Part shown: piece after piece, positions 45,904-57,400 of the stretch
Layout of the letters: each line of letters starts with the position of its first letter
How positions within the stretch are numbered: the stretch's first letter is position 1
NCBI RefSeq assembly: GCF_019703515.2
Contig: NC_059356.1
Location: 23,564,197-23,628,196 of the forward strand
Length of the DNA: 64,000 nucleotides
Direction: 5' to 3'
DNA from: Myxocyprinus asiaticus
Taxonomy: Eukaryota > Chordata > Actinopteri > Cypriniformes > Catostomidae
Notes under the pieces: generated by a model
What the model was told of the DNA's origin: nothing
The model's database searches: none
The model's input: only the letters and a program-made list of their open reading frames with translations
Program-made: the position numbers and the translations under genes

Positions 45904-48202
45904 GCAGGCAGGACCTGTGTTACTGTTTGCAAACTTCACTGTTTAGACTAAATGAGAAAATTAATGAGCACGAGACCCACCACTAGCTTCAAACACACAT
46001 CTGCACATACTAGGGATGTAACAGTATGAGATTTTCACGGTATGATAACCGTCACAAAAAAATACCACGATAATACCATGGTACTAAGGTACATTGCTAA
46101 TATTAGCAGTTTGATATTTATAGTTACATATATAGCTATAGTTATATTTACACAGTTCTCATAGTTATAGATAAATTTAGACTAGAAAAAGAAATTTTCC
46201 CTACTTACATTTTATTGAACACCGTACTGTCAAACATTATTTTTGAATTATTATTTTAAGACGTGAAATTGAATTTAGCCAAAAAAACATATAATTTGTA
46301 ACGATTACTGCTCTGGGATGCATTTCCCCAAAGCATTGTTAAACAAATATAATCGCAAGATGGGGTCCTCCCTTGGTCATTTTGGCCTCCGAATGGGGGG
46401 GAAGTACAATGAAAACCCCACTTAGATCCTACTATGCCCCGTGAGTATGATGCAAGAGAGGAAACTTACCAGCCTGCAAGTACATAGGGGTATAGATAAC
46501 ACTTACTGCACAGTACATACAAACACAGATGGCGCTTTCGTATCTTAAGCAGCTTTTGTGCAATTAACGGATTTCTGCTGTCCATATAAACGTGCTAGAA
46601 TTTGGCATACATTCAATCTCCGTAGAAATTATTACTCCACCCCCTGCATAATGTCATTAACAGCAGCTCTATATTATTAAGCCAACATGGTTCGAACTAC
46701 AGGCGTGACATGCTGTAGTTACCATATTTTCGGGAAACAGTCGTGACTAGCTAGTTCATTTCTCCAACAATGCACCATATGGTTGTTAAGCAGTCAGTTA
46801 CATTGTTGCACTGGAAATGCACTCCTGGTTAACAGTTCAGATACGCATTTTATTCAGTAATTGGTTGTTTTTGTAATTTTGTTTGATTCTGAACAATACC
46901 TACTAAAAAATAAAATAAATTATAAAAATAAATGATTATTCAATTGCAGTTTATTAATTGGTGTTTTTTTCCAGTACTGTCTATTTTCTGCTACAGTATC
47001 AACATCTGTGTCCTGTATGTCTAAAGCAATTTGTAAACCCCATTAAGTACTTTACAAATAAAACCTTTTATTTTTAGTATTAGTATTAAACACATTAGTT
47101 GTGCTGCACTAAAGTAAATAAATGCATAAACAAACAGTCGGGCCATCGATAATGTTGTATATACAGTAAGCGCTTAAATACGTTTGTTGCAATTGTGACT
47201 GTGACAGAAAGCACAGACATAAAGTTAGTCTACCAATAAAACTAGTGTGTCATAACAAATCATGTAAAACCATATTGTATCTGGTGTTTGTTTGTTTTTA
47301 TGAAAGGAGGTTTAAAATTTTTAATAATATGTATATAGGTCTAATGTATTTTCACTTACATTCATCTCTGTAAATTCTGTGATGGTGCAAGAGGAGATCA
47401 GTGTGTCCTGCCATTTTCGTCCGACAAACATTTCAAACTAGGTAAGTGAGAAACATTAGTGGTGCCTTGTGGGTCTTTAACACCCAAAGTATTCCCACAC
47501 AGCGGATTTCAATTGCTTTGTTGGGGGAAACAAGGCTCAGGCTTCGACATGTCTGACTGTGCGACACGTGTGTGTCACCTTTCAAATGGAGTGACGGTTG
47601 AATGTAAAATGAGGAAATCGCAATTTAGAGGTTTATTTTATTACATCAAGCGTATATTATGCTGTGTAAATGCATCCGATACTGTCTTAATTGACCATCT
47701 CCTATTTCTGACATAAAAGGACTAACAAAAATGGCATTGATAAACTAGGCTGGTCAAGTCCCCTGAATATCAAGTAACATAATCTGAGGTCCTCATGCAC
47801 CAATCATTCTTTTCATACATAAAAGATTTTTTTTATTTTTTTTTTTTATTAAGTAATTTATTCTTATTCATGCTTGAAAACTGTAAAAAACTGCAGTTTT
47901 ATTGTACCAACACTTTGCCAGTATCTTTAAAATTATGCTCTTAGTGGAGAATTTAGTGCTTGAAAAAGTGTGTTTGTTTCCTGATATGCTTTCAGTCTAA
48001 TGTAGCGAAGCATCTGACTACTGGCATAAAGTCTACATTGGAGATTATTCCCGCCAAGACCCACCCACTCAAGGGGCGTTCACACCAGACTGATCGCACC
48101 GTGAATTTGGCCACACTAGTTTTGCTGCTGAAATCGGTCTGTGTTTGACGAATTTCAAACCACTGCTCCCCAGTGGCAGAAGCTGGAACTGTTATTGAAC
48201 AT
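45518..48202. other. No gene recognised; one hAT-like end and a microsatellite
   Basis: TAGGGATGTAACAGTATGAG at 46011 is a typical fish hAT-MITE end without a visible partner. A GGGGCGTTCACACCAGACTG word near 48074 resembles a Harbinger MITE end. The rest, including 46100-48000, shows no gene. Confidence 0.45.
45869..45899. repeat. (CT)n microsatellite
   Basis: An uninterrupted CT run of about 31 bp. Confidence 0.92.
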
Positions 48203-48203
48203 A

Positions 48204-48700
48204 TCAAATCAAATCAAATCCCTTTATTGTCACTCAACCATATACACAAGTGCAACAGTGGGAGAAAGTCTTGGGTGCAGTTCCGAGAAACATAGCAGTC
48301 ATGTCAGTGATGAGACATATACCAATTTACAATAAACATCAGATTTACACAACACAATTTACATATCTAATATACACATAATTACACACAACACAATATA
48401 CAAATAATAATATACAATGTACAGTATACAATACACACAATATAGAATACACAGTATACAATAAAAATAATAGGTTGTATGTGCTGTATTGACATTCAGG
48501 CTGTCGGTTGATAATCAGTTGCCAGTGTGTTGTTAAGAGAGAATATAATTTATGACAGTCCAGTGTAAGATTAATAAAGTGTAGTGCTGATGTATACTGA
48601 TCGTGAGAGATCAAGAGTTCAAAAGTCTGATTGCTTGGGGGAAGAAGCTGTCATGAAATCGGCTGGTGCGGGTCCTGATGCTGCGGCATATGGGCACGTG
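48204..48700 (-). mobile_element. LINE 3' end fragment (L2/Rex1-like), minus strand
   Basis: At the left is an ATCAAATCAAATCAAATCCC tail, then CCTTTATTGTCACTCAACC and CACAAGTGCAACAGTGGGAG, the inverted form of the tail at 39195-39352. The right part, GGGGGAAGAAGCTGTCATGA and GGTCCTGATGCTGCGGCA, is the 3'UTR block common to fish L2/Rex1 LINEs. The coding part is absent. The tail unit (GATTT) differs from the AGAATC unit of the LINE at 26370. Confidence 0.72.
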
Positions 48701-49034
48701 TGAGCTTCAGTTTCCAGATGAAATTTCGCAGAGTGTATTTTAAGTTATAAATGATGTAATACAGTCAACTGGAATGCATATTTTACTAACCCCTTTATCC
48801 AAACCCCAACCCTAAACCTACCTGTCAATGGAGTAAAATTTTTAGTTTAGAGCAGAAATACACCCTCCGAATCAAGCTCACCACTTTAAATGTGAATGTG
48901 ATTACTTCCTGGATCCCACAGAACTAGAACCCTACAGGATGATCACGCTTGAATTAATACAATCATGCTTGAATTGATGCAAAAATGTCTGATGGGAGAT
49001 GGTCAGTAATTCATCTGAATGGGGTTGATTCCAG
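48701..49034. other. Short unannotated stretch
   Basis: Nothing supported beyond the left flank of the next hAT element. Confidence 0.5.
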
Positions 49035-49864
49035 GGTACATGCAGAGGTGTATAGTAACAAAGTACAAATACTTTGTAAGTGTACTTAACTACAGTTTTT
49101 TCATATTTGTACTTTACTTGAGTATAAATATTTCTTTGGACTTTTACTTTCACTTCACTAAATTTTGAAGAGAAAATTGATACTTTTACTCCAATAAATG
49201 TCTCCAGACCCTTTCGTTATTTTTGCGACATGATAACACCAAAAAATAACAGCTGTACATGCATAAATGCATGCAGATAGGCGATAGTTGTGTATGATTC
49301 ATTAAAAGAATAGTTTAATTTGAATCTTTTAAATCTGATTCCTTTGAACTGAACAAAAAGATTCAAAAAGCGGTCTGAATTATTCGTTTTGCGAATCATG
49401 AATCTGAATCAAAATCACAAGCGAAGCACGCGTCAGATTAAGAAACTGCTCATGTAAGATTTAAATTTGTTTTTGACTAATTCATTTGATAAGTTTAAAC
49501 TTAAACATTATGAAAGCTGTGAAATAATGAAGTAATGTGTGATCAGTCTCCCGCATTTCCAGGAGACCTGTTCATATAAAAGTCAGTCAAATGCATTCAC
49601 ATTTTACATTTAACCAAGGTGCGATGTGTATGAATAATTACTGTACCAGTGCTCATGAAAATGTCCAACAATATTTATTTTTATATTTTATGAAGATGTG
49701 AATGGCCTTTGCCTAAGCAAAACTAGTTTTCTGGTGGTTACTAAAGTGTTATATTTGCTTAGGAGCACATTTATGCTACAGTATGTGATTACTAGGGTTT
49801 TCTGGATGGTTACTAGGGCATGCTATGCAGCTGTCAAGGTGATCTGCTGTGTGTTTTAGCACAT

Positions 49865-49990
49865 TGCTCTGCAGTTGCCAGGGTGTTCTAGGTGGTTGTC
49901 AGGTTGTTGCTGTGCTGTTGTTAAGTTGTTTTAACTCTGTTTTTTGCACTTTTCTATGCAGTTGCCAGGGTGTTCTGGGTGGTTGCTTAC
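49865..49990 (+). repeat. GTTGCCAGGGTGTTCT minisatellite, two main units
   Basis: GCAGTTGCCAGGGTGTTCTA at about 49871 and GCAGTTGCCAGGGTGTTCTG at about 49959 are each followed by GGTGGTTG; weaker units lie between and before them. The short open frame across them is a repeat by-product. Confidence 0.7.
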
Positions 49991-50144
49991 TGGCCCAAAT
50001 GAAAAGAGCCCACCCCACAAATCTCTGTTCTGGTCACTAATATGACTCAACTCCCTCCTTCAGTGTTACAATTTTTATGGACTCTGGTTTTCATTTACAC
50101 TCATCCCATAAATATGATCATTCTGATGTGACTTGAATGTGCCA

Positions 50145-50420
50145 TTAAAGGGATAGTTCATTTAAAAATGAAAATTCTCTCATAAGTTTTTCAACCTCAT
50201 TAAATCCTAGATGTGTATAATTTTCTTTTTTCTTTTTTTTTTTTTTTTTTTTTTGCAGAACAAAAAAAAAATAAAATAAAAAATAAAAAAAAGATTTTCA
50301 GAAGAATATTGCTGTTATGTAGGTTAATTCAGTGTAAGTGAATGGTGCCCAGACATTTATAGTTCCAAAAAGTACATAAATGCAGCATGAGAGTAATCCA
50401 TAAGACTCCAGTGGTTTCAT
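50145..50420 (+). mobile_element. TAGTTCACCC-family MITE fragment inside hAT
   Basis: AAAGGGATAGTTCATTTAAA and AAATGAAAATTCTCTCATAA identify the family. It continues past a T- and A-rich block into AGTGAATGGTGCCCAGACAT. The right end is not clear. Confidence 0.6.
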
Positions 50421-50788
50421 CAATATCTATTGAACAGATGCAATTGGTTTTGGATGAGAATAGACCAAAATATTACTCCTTTTTCGACTATAAATCTTGA
50501 CATTAGCAGTCTCCTTGGCGATCAGGATTTTAAGCTCGATTACACTTCCTATAGCACCACCTAGGGCTCTGCGCATGTGTCAAGCACTAGAAAGTGAAAT
50601 CGATCTTGAAATCATGATTGTGCTTAAGAGATACAGTAGGCCTAGAGATACTTTAACTTTTATTTGAGTCAATTTCCATGAAGTTATCTTTACTTCTACT
50701 CAAGTATGACAAATGGATACTTTATACAACACTGGGTACATGAACATTTGAAAGCAACACTTCGTTTTCCTGTGTGATCCTGAAGTGC

Positions 50789-51780
50789 TGTTTTGAGGCT
50801 GAAATAGTGCAGCAACTGTGTACATTTTATGGAATGCAGAAGAGTAGGACCACTGCAATTCACCCCCAAGGTAATGGGCAATGTGAGCATTTTAATAGAA
50901 CGTTGCATGACCTTCTGTGAGCCCTTCCTCCTGAAAGGAAATTAAGATGGAATGAGCACCTGCATGAAGTATTGTTTGCTTATAACACTACAGAAAATGC
51001 TACTTGTGGATTTTCTCCATTTTTTCTGATGTTTGGTAGGACTCTTGACCTCCCAATTGATGATTTGTTGAGTCGTGGATGCAGAACGACAGGAGAGGGT
51101 AATGTGGAGACCTGGGTGATTGAACATCAATAGAGACTTTAGCAGGCTTATAGTCTGACTCACAAGCGGTTGCAGAGAATGGCCAAGCAGAGGAGAAGAC
51201 AACAGCAAGCGGCAGTTAAAGATGCAAGCCTCACTTCAGGTGACTTTGTGTACTTGCGTAATCAGAGAGTAAGGGGAAGAAAAAAAATCCAGGATGACTT
51301 GCCTTACTGTGTGCTAGAAAGAATGGATCCTTCGTGGCCACCAAAGAATATGCATCGCTTGGAGTTGCGCCATTGTGGGCCAATATACAGAGAGTATTAT
51401 TGAGTGACCACCAAAATACAGAGTCAATTAGGAGCTCCTCAGAGGACGAGAGTGAATCGGAGGATGAGTTTAAGCTGATTCAAGTGCATGTTCCAGTAGT
51501 GTTGCCGTCTGGGGGCTTGAGCGTGGAGGAAAAAGATTCCCCACTGGAGGAGGGACATATATCGCCAACTGGTGATACAGACTTTACAGTACGACACTCC
51601 CAAAGGGCAACAGCAGGGCACCACAGTAATCCTTTTCGACTGCCTCAATCAGTGCAGGGTATGGAGGCTGCAGCACTCCCTATTGAGTCAAACCTGGGAA
51701 AGTCCCAAACAGTTAAAATTTTAGATCAGTTGTTTCAGGTTGTACAAGAATTAAAGAGAGAGTTGGAAAAAAATACATAA
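50789..51780 (+). pseudogene. Ty3/gypsy integrase C-terminal part, broken
   Basis: The frame from 50789 reads [20 protein letters not shown], then [12 protein letters not shown] with the likely third catalytic acid (Glu). A TGA follows at 50918-50920, then AYNTTENATCGFSPFFLMFG, a gypsy integrase signature. A second stop lies near 51133. From 51170 a frame holds a basic stretch (KRLQRMAKQRRRQQQ) and GDFVYLRNQ, the C-terminal domain. A last frame (51334-51780) ends 30 bp before the LTR. Protease, RT, RNase H and the first two integrase acids are missing. Integrase joins the element DNA to the host; this copy cannot. Confidence 0.82.
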
Positions 51781-51810
51781 AGTAGAATTTGCATTTTTAT
51801 AGTAGAATAA

Positions 51811-52508
51811 TGTGGGGAAAATGTAATGTGAGTTTATTGGGATGATGGTTTAGGAAGCTGGGAAGGATGTAGTAGTAAGAAGTGGCTCTGGATTCACCGG
51901 GTGGGGGGAGGAACAACTGGTGTATTTAAAGAGACACACACTGAGATATTTAAGTGAGGCACATAACCTAACAAGGTGAAGATGCCACTAGAACCTCAGT
52001 GTTCATGGTGAACAGGGTGAGTAATATGCTAGTAATATGCTAGTAACATTTAAATATGATGCAAGGGTTTAAAGCGTGTGTATCCTTTAGATTTTTGGAT
52101 TCCCTAGAGAACCCAGGTAGACCAGACCAGAGTAGTATATTGGGCCCAGTGTGTACAAATGTATTTTAACAGGTATGAAATTAATTTAAGGTTGTTTTTT
52201 GCATCATAATTGTGAGTCTTATTAATGTTTTAAATGATTGTTTTGTGAATGTTATATTGTACTTTCTTTTTGTTGTTGCAGATTTGTCATGCTTTAAACC
52301 TAATTTGTCTCTGAGTTTTGTTGGCTTCTTGTAAGCTTTTGCTATAACATATATTTACAATAGAAGGATTTCTTCTTCTTATCTGAACTCGCATCAGTGT
52401 GGAGTTTAACTGCAAGTAACCCCCAGATATTTTGTGTAAATAAAGGGATTGAATTTGTAGGAAGTTGGGTGTAGGACTCCTTTTATTTGAACACTCCATT
52501 CCCACACA
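51811..52508 (+). repeat. 3' LTR of a gypsy element
   Basis: It starts TGTGGGGA and ends TCCCACACA, so the ends form an inverted TG/CA pair. GTATTTAAAGAG near 51919 could be the TATA box and AATAAAGGG near 52439 the polyadenylation signal. It follows the gypsy pol remnant directly, which fixes it as the 3' LTR. No 5' LTR lies in the window. Length 698 bp. Confidence 0.8.
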
Positions 52509-52511
52509 ACA

Positions 52512-52991
52512 GAATTTTGTTGTGCAATGATTTGCAGTGACAAAGCAAATAGAAGTCATTCATTTTCAGTGAAAGATGACTGGTGACATCAACAGCAACC
52601 GTTGCTGTTTGAGAAAAGTTGAACTTTATGCAAATGAGCAGAAAGAGATGCAACAACTATATAGGAATTAGGACTGCAGCACATGTGATCCATCTCCTGT
52701 ATCACACTGTAGTCAAGTATTAGAAGTTAATACTATTGTGACCGATTTCACTGTTCCATATACAGTAATTTGTTTCTCCCGGCATAAAGGCATACAATAA
52801 AAATAAATGATGTGTGGAAAACAGTGTCAGAAATAATCAGGATTCAAAGTGAGTTTGATTCATGCATTGATAATGTTCACCTTGTACTTAATATGATGTA
52901 TTATGCACTACTGCAAGTTAATTTCAAAATGTTTTCCCCTTCAGAATGTTACTTTTTAGCAGCAATAAAACTCATTCATTGTCTAAATAGA
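52512..52991. other. Short unannotated stretch
   Basis: Nothing supported between the gypsy LTR and the next hAT element. Confidence 0.5.
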
Positions 52992-52999
52992 CTGACATC

Positions 53000-54493
53000 T
53001 AGGGCTGTACAATTAATCGGAAAACTAATCACGATTACGATTACAGCTGCCTCGATTATGTAATCGGGTAAGCTGACGATTACAGTGTTCAATTTAAGTC
53101 TGCTCCTGTTGCGTCAATGGTTTCTATTTAGAACGTGTTTTTGCAGCGGTTGAGTATTCTAACCAATAACTAACATGTCCGTTGTGCAATGAAAAGGCAA
53201 TGGCCAATCAGAGCCACTTAAATTAATCATCCATCCTATCAGTAATGACAACTGATCCTAATGCGCAAGTTTTAAACTGTCTGAATGCCCAGATGCTTAC
53301 TTTATGTTCCCACGCTCTGTTCACGGTGGCACACGAAAATTAATACTGAAGAAACATCACCTGACACTTGAAAAGAAGCTGTAGAACAAGAGCAAAAACC
53401 ACTTTGGAATTATTTTGGTAGATGTTAAATACACTGCAAATGAGCAACACGACAAAACTAAAACACTCCCGTTCTAATCAGGGCATAGATGCGGTGTAAA
53501 TAACTGATTTATTATGTTGATTAGACAGCTTTGTTTTTAATGAGAGCATTCGCGAGAGTGTAGAACTTTGTGCGGAGCGTCATTGAGCTTGCGTCAAAAT
53601 GCAGGTCTCAAATAGTGTAAACCTGCAGTGAGTGACAGCAGTCATTGTAATGGGAGAGTTTGTCGCGTTGCTCGATTTCTGTGTAAAATTTATTAAAAAT
53701 CTAAATCTAAACGTTTTGTTTTGTCATGTTAATAAGTAGGCCAATGTGAATTTGATTTGTACAAAATAGCAACAAATTAATTCAGCTTAACTGTTCTAAG
53801 TTTGTTTTGGAGGTGTATCCAACATAAAGAATATGGCATGAATAGCATATTTCAGGAATCACCATCATTGTTATCGCATCTGCTGTAATAAGACCCATTT
53901 GCCACGCAGCTGGTATTAGTAGATTTAACATGAATCGCACAAACTCTGATCGCAAATGACTGTTTTTATTTTCCAAAGTGCAACCACTGAGGCCAAAAAT
54001 GATATAACGATGATCTTACATGAACAAGATCACCATTGAAGATCTAACGGGATGAATGGTCCCGTCTCACCACCAAAGGGCTTGCTGAATGCAGTAAGTA
54101 ACTTGGTCAATTTAAATTGGCTGTTAATAAGTTTGAATATTGAATATGTCTGTACGTAGTAATTATTAATTTACTGTACGTAGATTAATAATTTAAGCAG
54201 TATTTTAGCAATAATTTAATTTATACTATACCATAGATATCCAATTAAAATCATTTCTATCTGGCCTAACATTAACAAATATTATTACAATATTTAATGC
54301 TTAAAAGATGCTTAAAAGAAACTGGAGTGCAGCTCATATCCACCATTGAAATCTGCTACTCTGAAGAACCGCACGGTTGCTTGCTTTGTGACATCATGTT
54401 AATCTAATATATTAATCGATATTAATAATCGTGATTACAATATTAAGGGCAATAATGGACAATTATGATTGTTGCTATAACTGTGCAGCCCTA
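53000..54493. mobile_element. Non-autonomous hAT element, TAGGGCTG ends, 8-bp TSD
   Basis: The left end is TAGGGCTGTACAATTAATCG and the right end TGTGCAGCCCTA. Flanks CTGACATC (52992-52999) and TTGACATC (54494-54501) match at 7 of 8. Just inside both ends are ATTACGATTACA-type repeats. Body 1.49 kb, no transposase seen. Confidence 0.82.
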
Positions 54494-55400
54494 TTGACAT
54501 CCTATTTTTTACTACTAAAGAATTATCATTTGTGATTAGATTTCCAAAATCTATGGCCAGTTGTGCAGTAGGGCTGTGCAATAGGACAATGTAATCGGAT
54601 ATCAACGATATCTTACAAAAATGACGATGCCAATTGCGACACTCATTGACAGATGATGATCGACAATTTTGGGAAATGGCAAAACCATGGATCTTGGAAG
54701 TTACATATTAAACAGTATAGTTATGATAATATAGTAAATATAGTCATATATTCAACAGTAGCCCAGGGTGTGAAACTAGCACCCGCCATCCGCCAAATGC
54801 GATGAGAGCTCCTCGTCCAAATGCTGAAATTTAATGCACAGTCATTCATGCTCTTCTACCCGCAATAGACGGGCAACTTGTAAGACGTCATTTCATGGCT
54901 AGAAATGCTGTTAGTCACAAAGACACACGCTTGAAGAAACACACTTTATTATATTTTTTAAGAACAGACAAAAGAAAAGCTGTCAATGCTCATGCCTGAT
55001 TCGCTGTTTGTTCAGATGCGTTCAGCATCAGCCTGTCTTGTGGAAAATGTCTTGTTATCACTCTTCTTTCTCTGTTTCATTGGTAACACTTTACAATAAG
55101 GTTGCATTTGTTAAATTAATGGCTTTGTTAACATTAACTAACAATGAACAACACACTTTTAAAGCATTTATTAAAGCATTTATTAATCTTGGTTTATATT
55201 AATATATAGATATATAGCTAATGTGTACTAACAAGGAAGAGCGCCTCTTTACAGTGCTTATAAATGTTAATTTATACGAAAGTATATAATAATACATTTC
55301 CTAACATTTATAAGGTGTTTAAGTTAACATTACTCAATACATTCGTCAACGTCAATTAGCATGTAAAAATAACATGTCTTTACAGTATTTATGTGTCTTG

Positions 55401-55693
55401 TTTAATGTTAATAAGATTCGTTATATTTAATAAATATCATATAAGCTGTCGAATTCATGGTAAACCACTACATTACCCACAATGCTGAAGAGTGTTACCA
55501 CGGAAAACGGGAGACTTAATTCACGCAAGCGCCATCTTTGATTTTTGTTTAATGTTAATAAGATACGTTATATTTAATAAATATAATATAAGCTGTCGAA
55601 TGCATGGTAAACAACAACATTACCCACAATGCTGAAGAGTGTTACCACGGAAAAGGGAGATCTTATTCACGCTAGCGCCATTTTTGATTTTTA
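55401..55693. repeat. 147-bp tandem duplication inside the GGTAACAC element
   Basis: Two units starting TTTAATGTTAATAAGATWCG at 55401 and 55548 share GCTGAAGAGTGTTACCACGG and CGCCATYTTTGATTTTT. They differ at few positions, so the duplication is fairly recent. Confidence 0.82.
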
Positions 55694-55729
55694 ATGGGAA
55701 TGACATCGAGGCTGTGAGGGACAGACTTA

Positions 55730-56463
55730 GGGTGTGTTCACACTTGGCAGTTTTGGTTCAATTAAAATGAACTCTGGTGCGATTGCTCTGTAAGTGCGGT
55801 TCATTTGAACAAGTGTGAACGCTGCTATCCGAACCTTGGTGTGCACCAAACAAGCAAACCGAGACCCCCTGAATAGTGGGACTCGGTCCACTTCCAACGA
55901 ACTCTGATGTGGTTCGACTGATATATGAATGCAGCATGGCCCAAAGATGTTTAAACAGACCAATAACAGGAAGTAATTTGCCTTTAATACTGACCTCAAG
56001 CATACCTGGTTCTTCTCATCATAGGAACTATGTTGCCCATTACTGTTCGGTACAGGCGTCAGAACCGCCATCAGCCGTCCTTGCAACACATCTTCGTTTG
56101 TGTGTGCAACGGAGGAATTCCTGGTGCTGTTTTGACTCCTTTACACATTTTATTAGCTCTTCGTTTGTTCTTAGCTGGTAAAAATACCACCATATATATT
56201 ATATACATAAATCCAATGAGCACATTTAGCCCAGCAGCCAGCATTGTTTTGGATGTTTGGCAAGTTCCGTCGCAAAATATACGTCATAAAAGCTGTCCAA
56301 TCAGGTTGTGAACTTATCGTTATGCCTTTTGTTTTGTATCTTTAGGTTCGGTGTTACAAATGCCAGTATGAACGCTAAGCAAACCAGGACTAAATGAATC
56401 ATTTTCATTTTTGGTCCGGACCAAGAGAACCAAGAGAACCGAACTACAAGTGTGAACACACCC
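55730..56463. mobile_element. Harbinger-type MITE nested in the GGTAACAC element
   Basis: GGGTGTGTTCACACTTG at the left is inverted at the right (CAAGTGTGAACACACCC), flanked by TTA on both sides (55727-55729 and 56464-56466). The 734-bp body is non-coding. An inverted copy of the flanking sequence at 56641-56735 lacks this insertion and has a single TTA, which confirms the event. Confidence 0.87.
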
Positions 56464-57171
56464 TTACAGTCTCTTCAATTTCACGAATGGTATAAAGCTG
56501 TATAAAGCTCCTAGATCACATCTGATTTTCCACAACTCATGTTGTCTGGAGTTCTTTGTATACTGAATGTTCTTGGACAGATATTTTATCAATATTTTGT
56601 CTGCGGGATGATCCAAAAACACTTTAAGCTGCAGTACAGCCCATTGAAGAGATTGTAAGTCTATCCCTCACAGCCTCCTTGTAATTCCCATTAAAAAGCA
56701 AAGATGGTGCTATCATAAATAAGGTCAGAATTGACTGCTCTGATTGGAGGATAGCTTCAGGAATCCAGTTCCATCAAATGCATCGCAGGTTTTTCAAAGG
56801 ATTACGAATGGACACAAAGTGGAAGAAATTATAAAGTTGCAAATTAAGGACTAAACTTTACATTTTTTGAAGGAAACGTGAGCGGAGTTCTCCCGTGCAA
56901 AACCTTTTAGTGTATGTTGCTAAAGATTTTTTATTTTTTAATTACTTTTCTTCTGCATAGTGCAGAAAAATCTTCTCAGAATTATAAATGTACATATAAA
57001 GTGTACCTTTGCTATGTAATGCTAATAAATGTCCTGCAAATGTTTGTAATGTGTGAACTGCTTTATAATAAGGTCAATACCCATAATTCATGATTTTTTT
57101 ATTGTAAAATAATGTTAGTAAAGAGCCTACAAACATTAGTAACACATTAGGTAATGTTGAAATATGTTACA

Positions 57172-57400
57172 CTTTACAATAAGATTCACAAATATGCACC
57201 ATAAATACTTTATTAACATTATTTGTCATTAATTAAGAGTCAACAAATGTTAATAACGCATTAATAACGCATGTTCAAATGGTTTCCACTTTACAATAAG
57301 GTTCACAAATATGCATAATAAATAATTTATTATCATTATCATTAATTAAGAGTCAACAAACATTAGTAATGCATTTATTGATGATGATAATCAAAGGGTT
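57172..57400. repeat. Subterminal tandem repeat of CACTTTACAATAAG units
   Basis: Two units about 115 bp long each start with CACTTTACAATAAGRTTCAC and include TTAATTAAGAGTCAACAAA. The unit start is the terminal motif of the host element, so these look like internal copies of its end. Confidence 0.75.

Larger units (their letters stand above)
49043..50734. mobile_element. Non-autonomous hAT element with perfect 8-bp TSD
   Basis: GGTACATG flanks both sides (49035-49042 and 50735-50742). The left end CAGAGGTGTATAGTAAC and the reversed right end CAGTGTTGTATAAAGTA are related. The 1.69-kb body contains a small minisatellite (49865-49990) and a MITE fragment (50145-50420) but no transposase. The end type also occurs at 5890. 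Confidence 0.82.

Noticed and set aside
49849..50040. Small Cys-rich open frame resembling a secreted peptide
   Set aside because: It is coded by the GTTGCCAGGGTGTTCT minisatellite; the Cys spacing is repeat-driven.
55727..56311. Overlapping open frames of 81-120 codons on both strands
   Set aside because: They lie in the nested Harbinger MITE; no transposase motif and no conservation with the relative at 1887.
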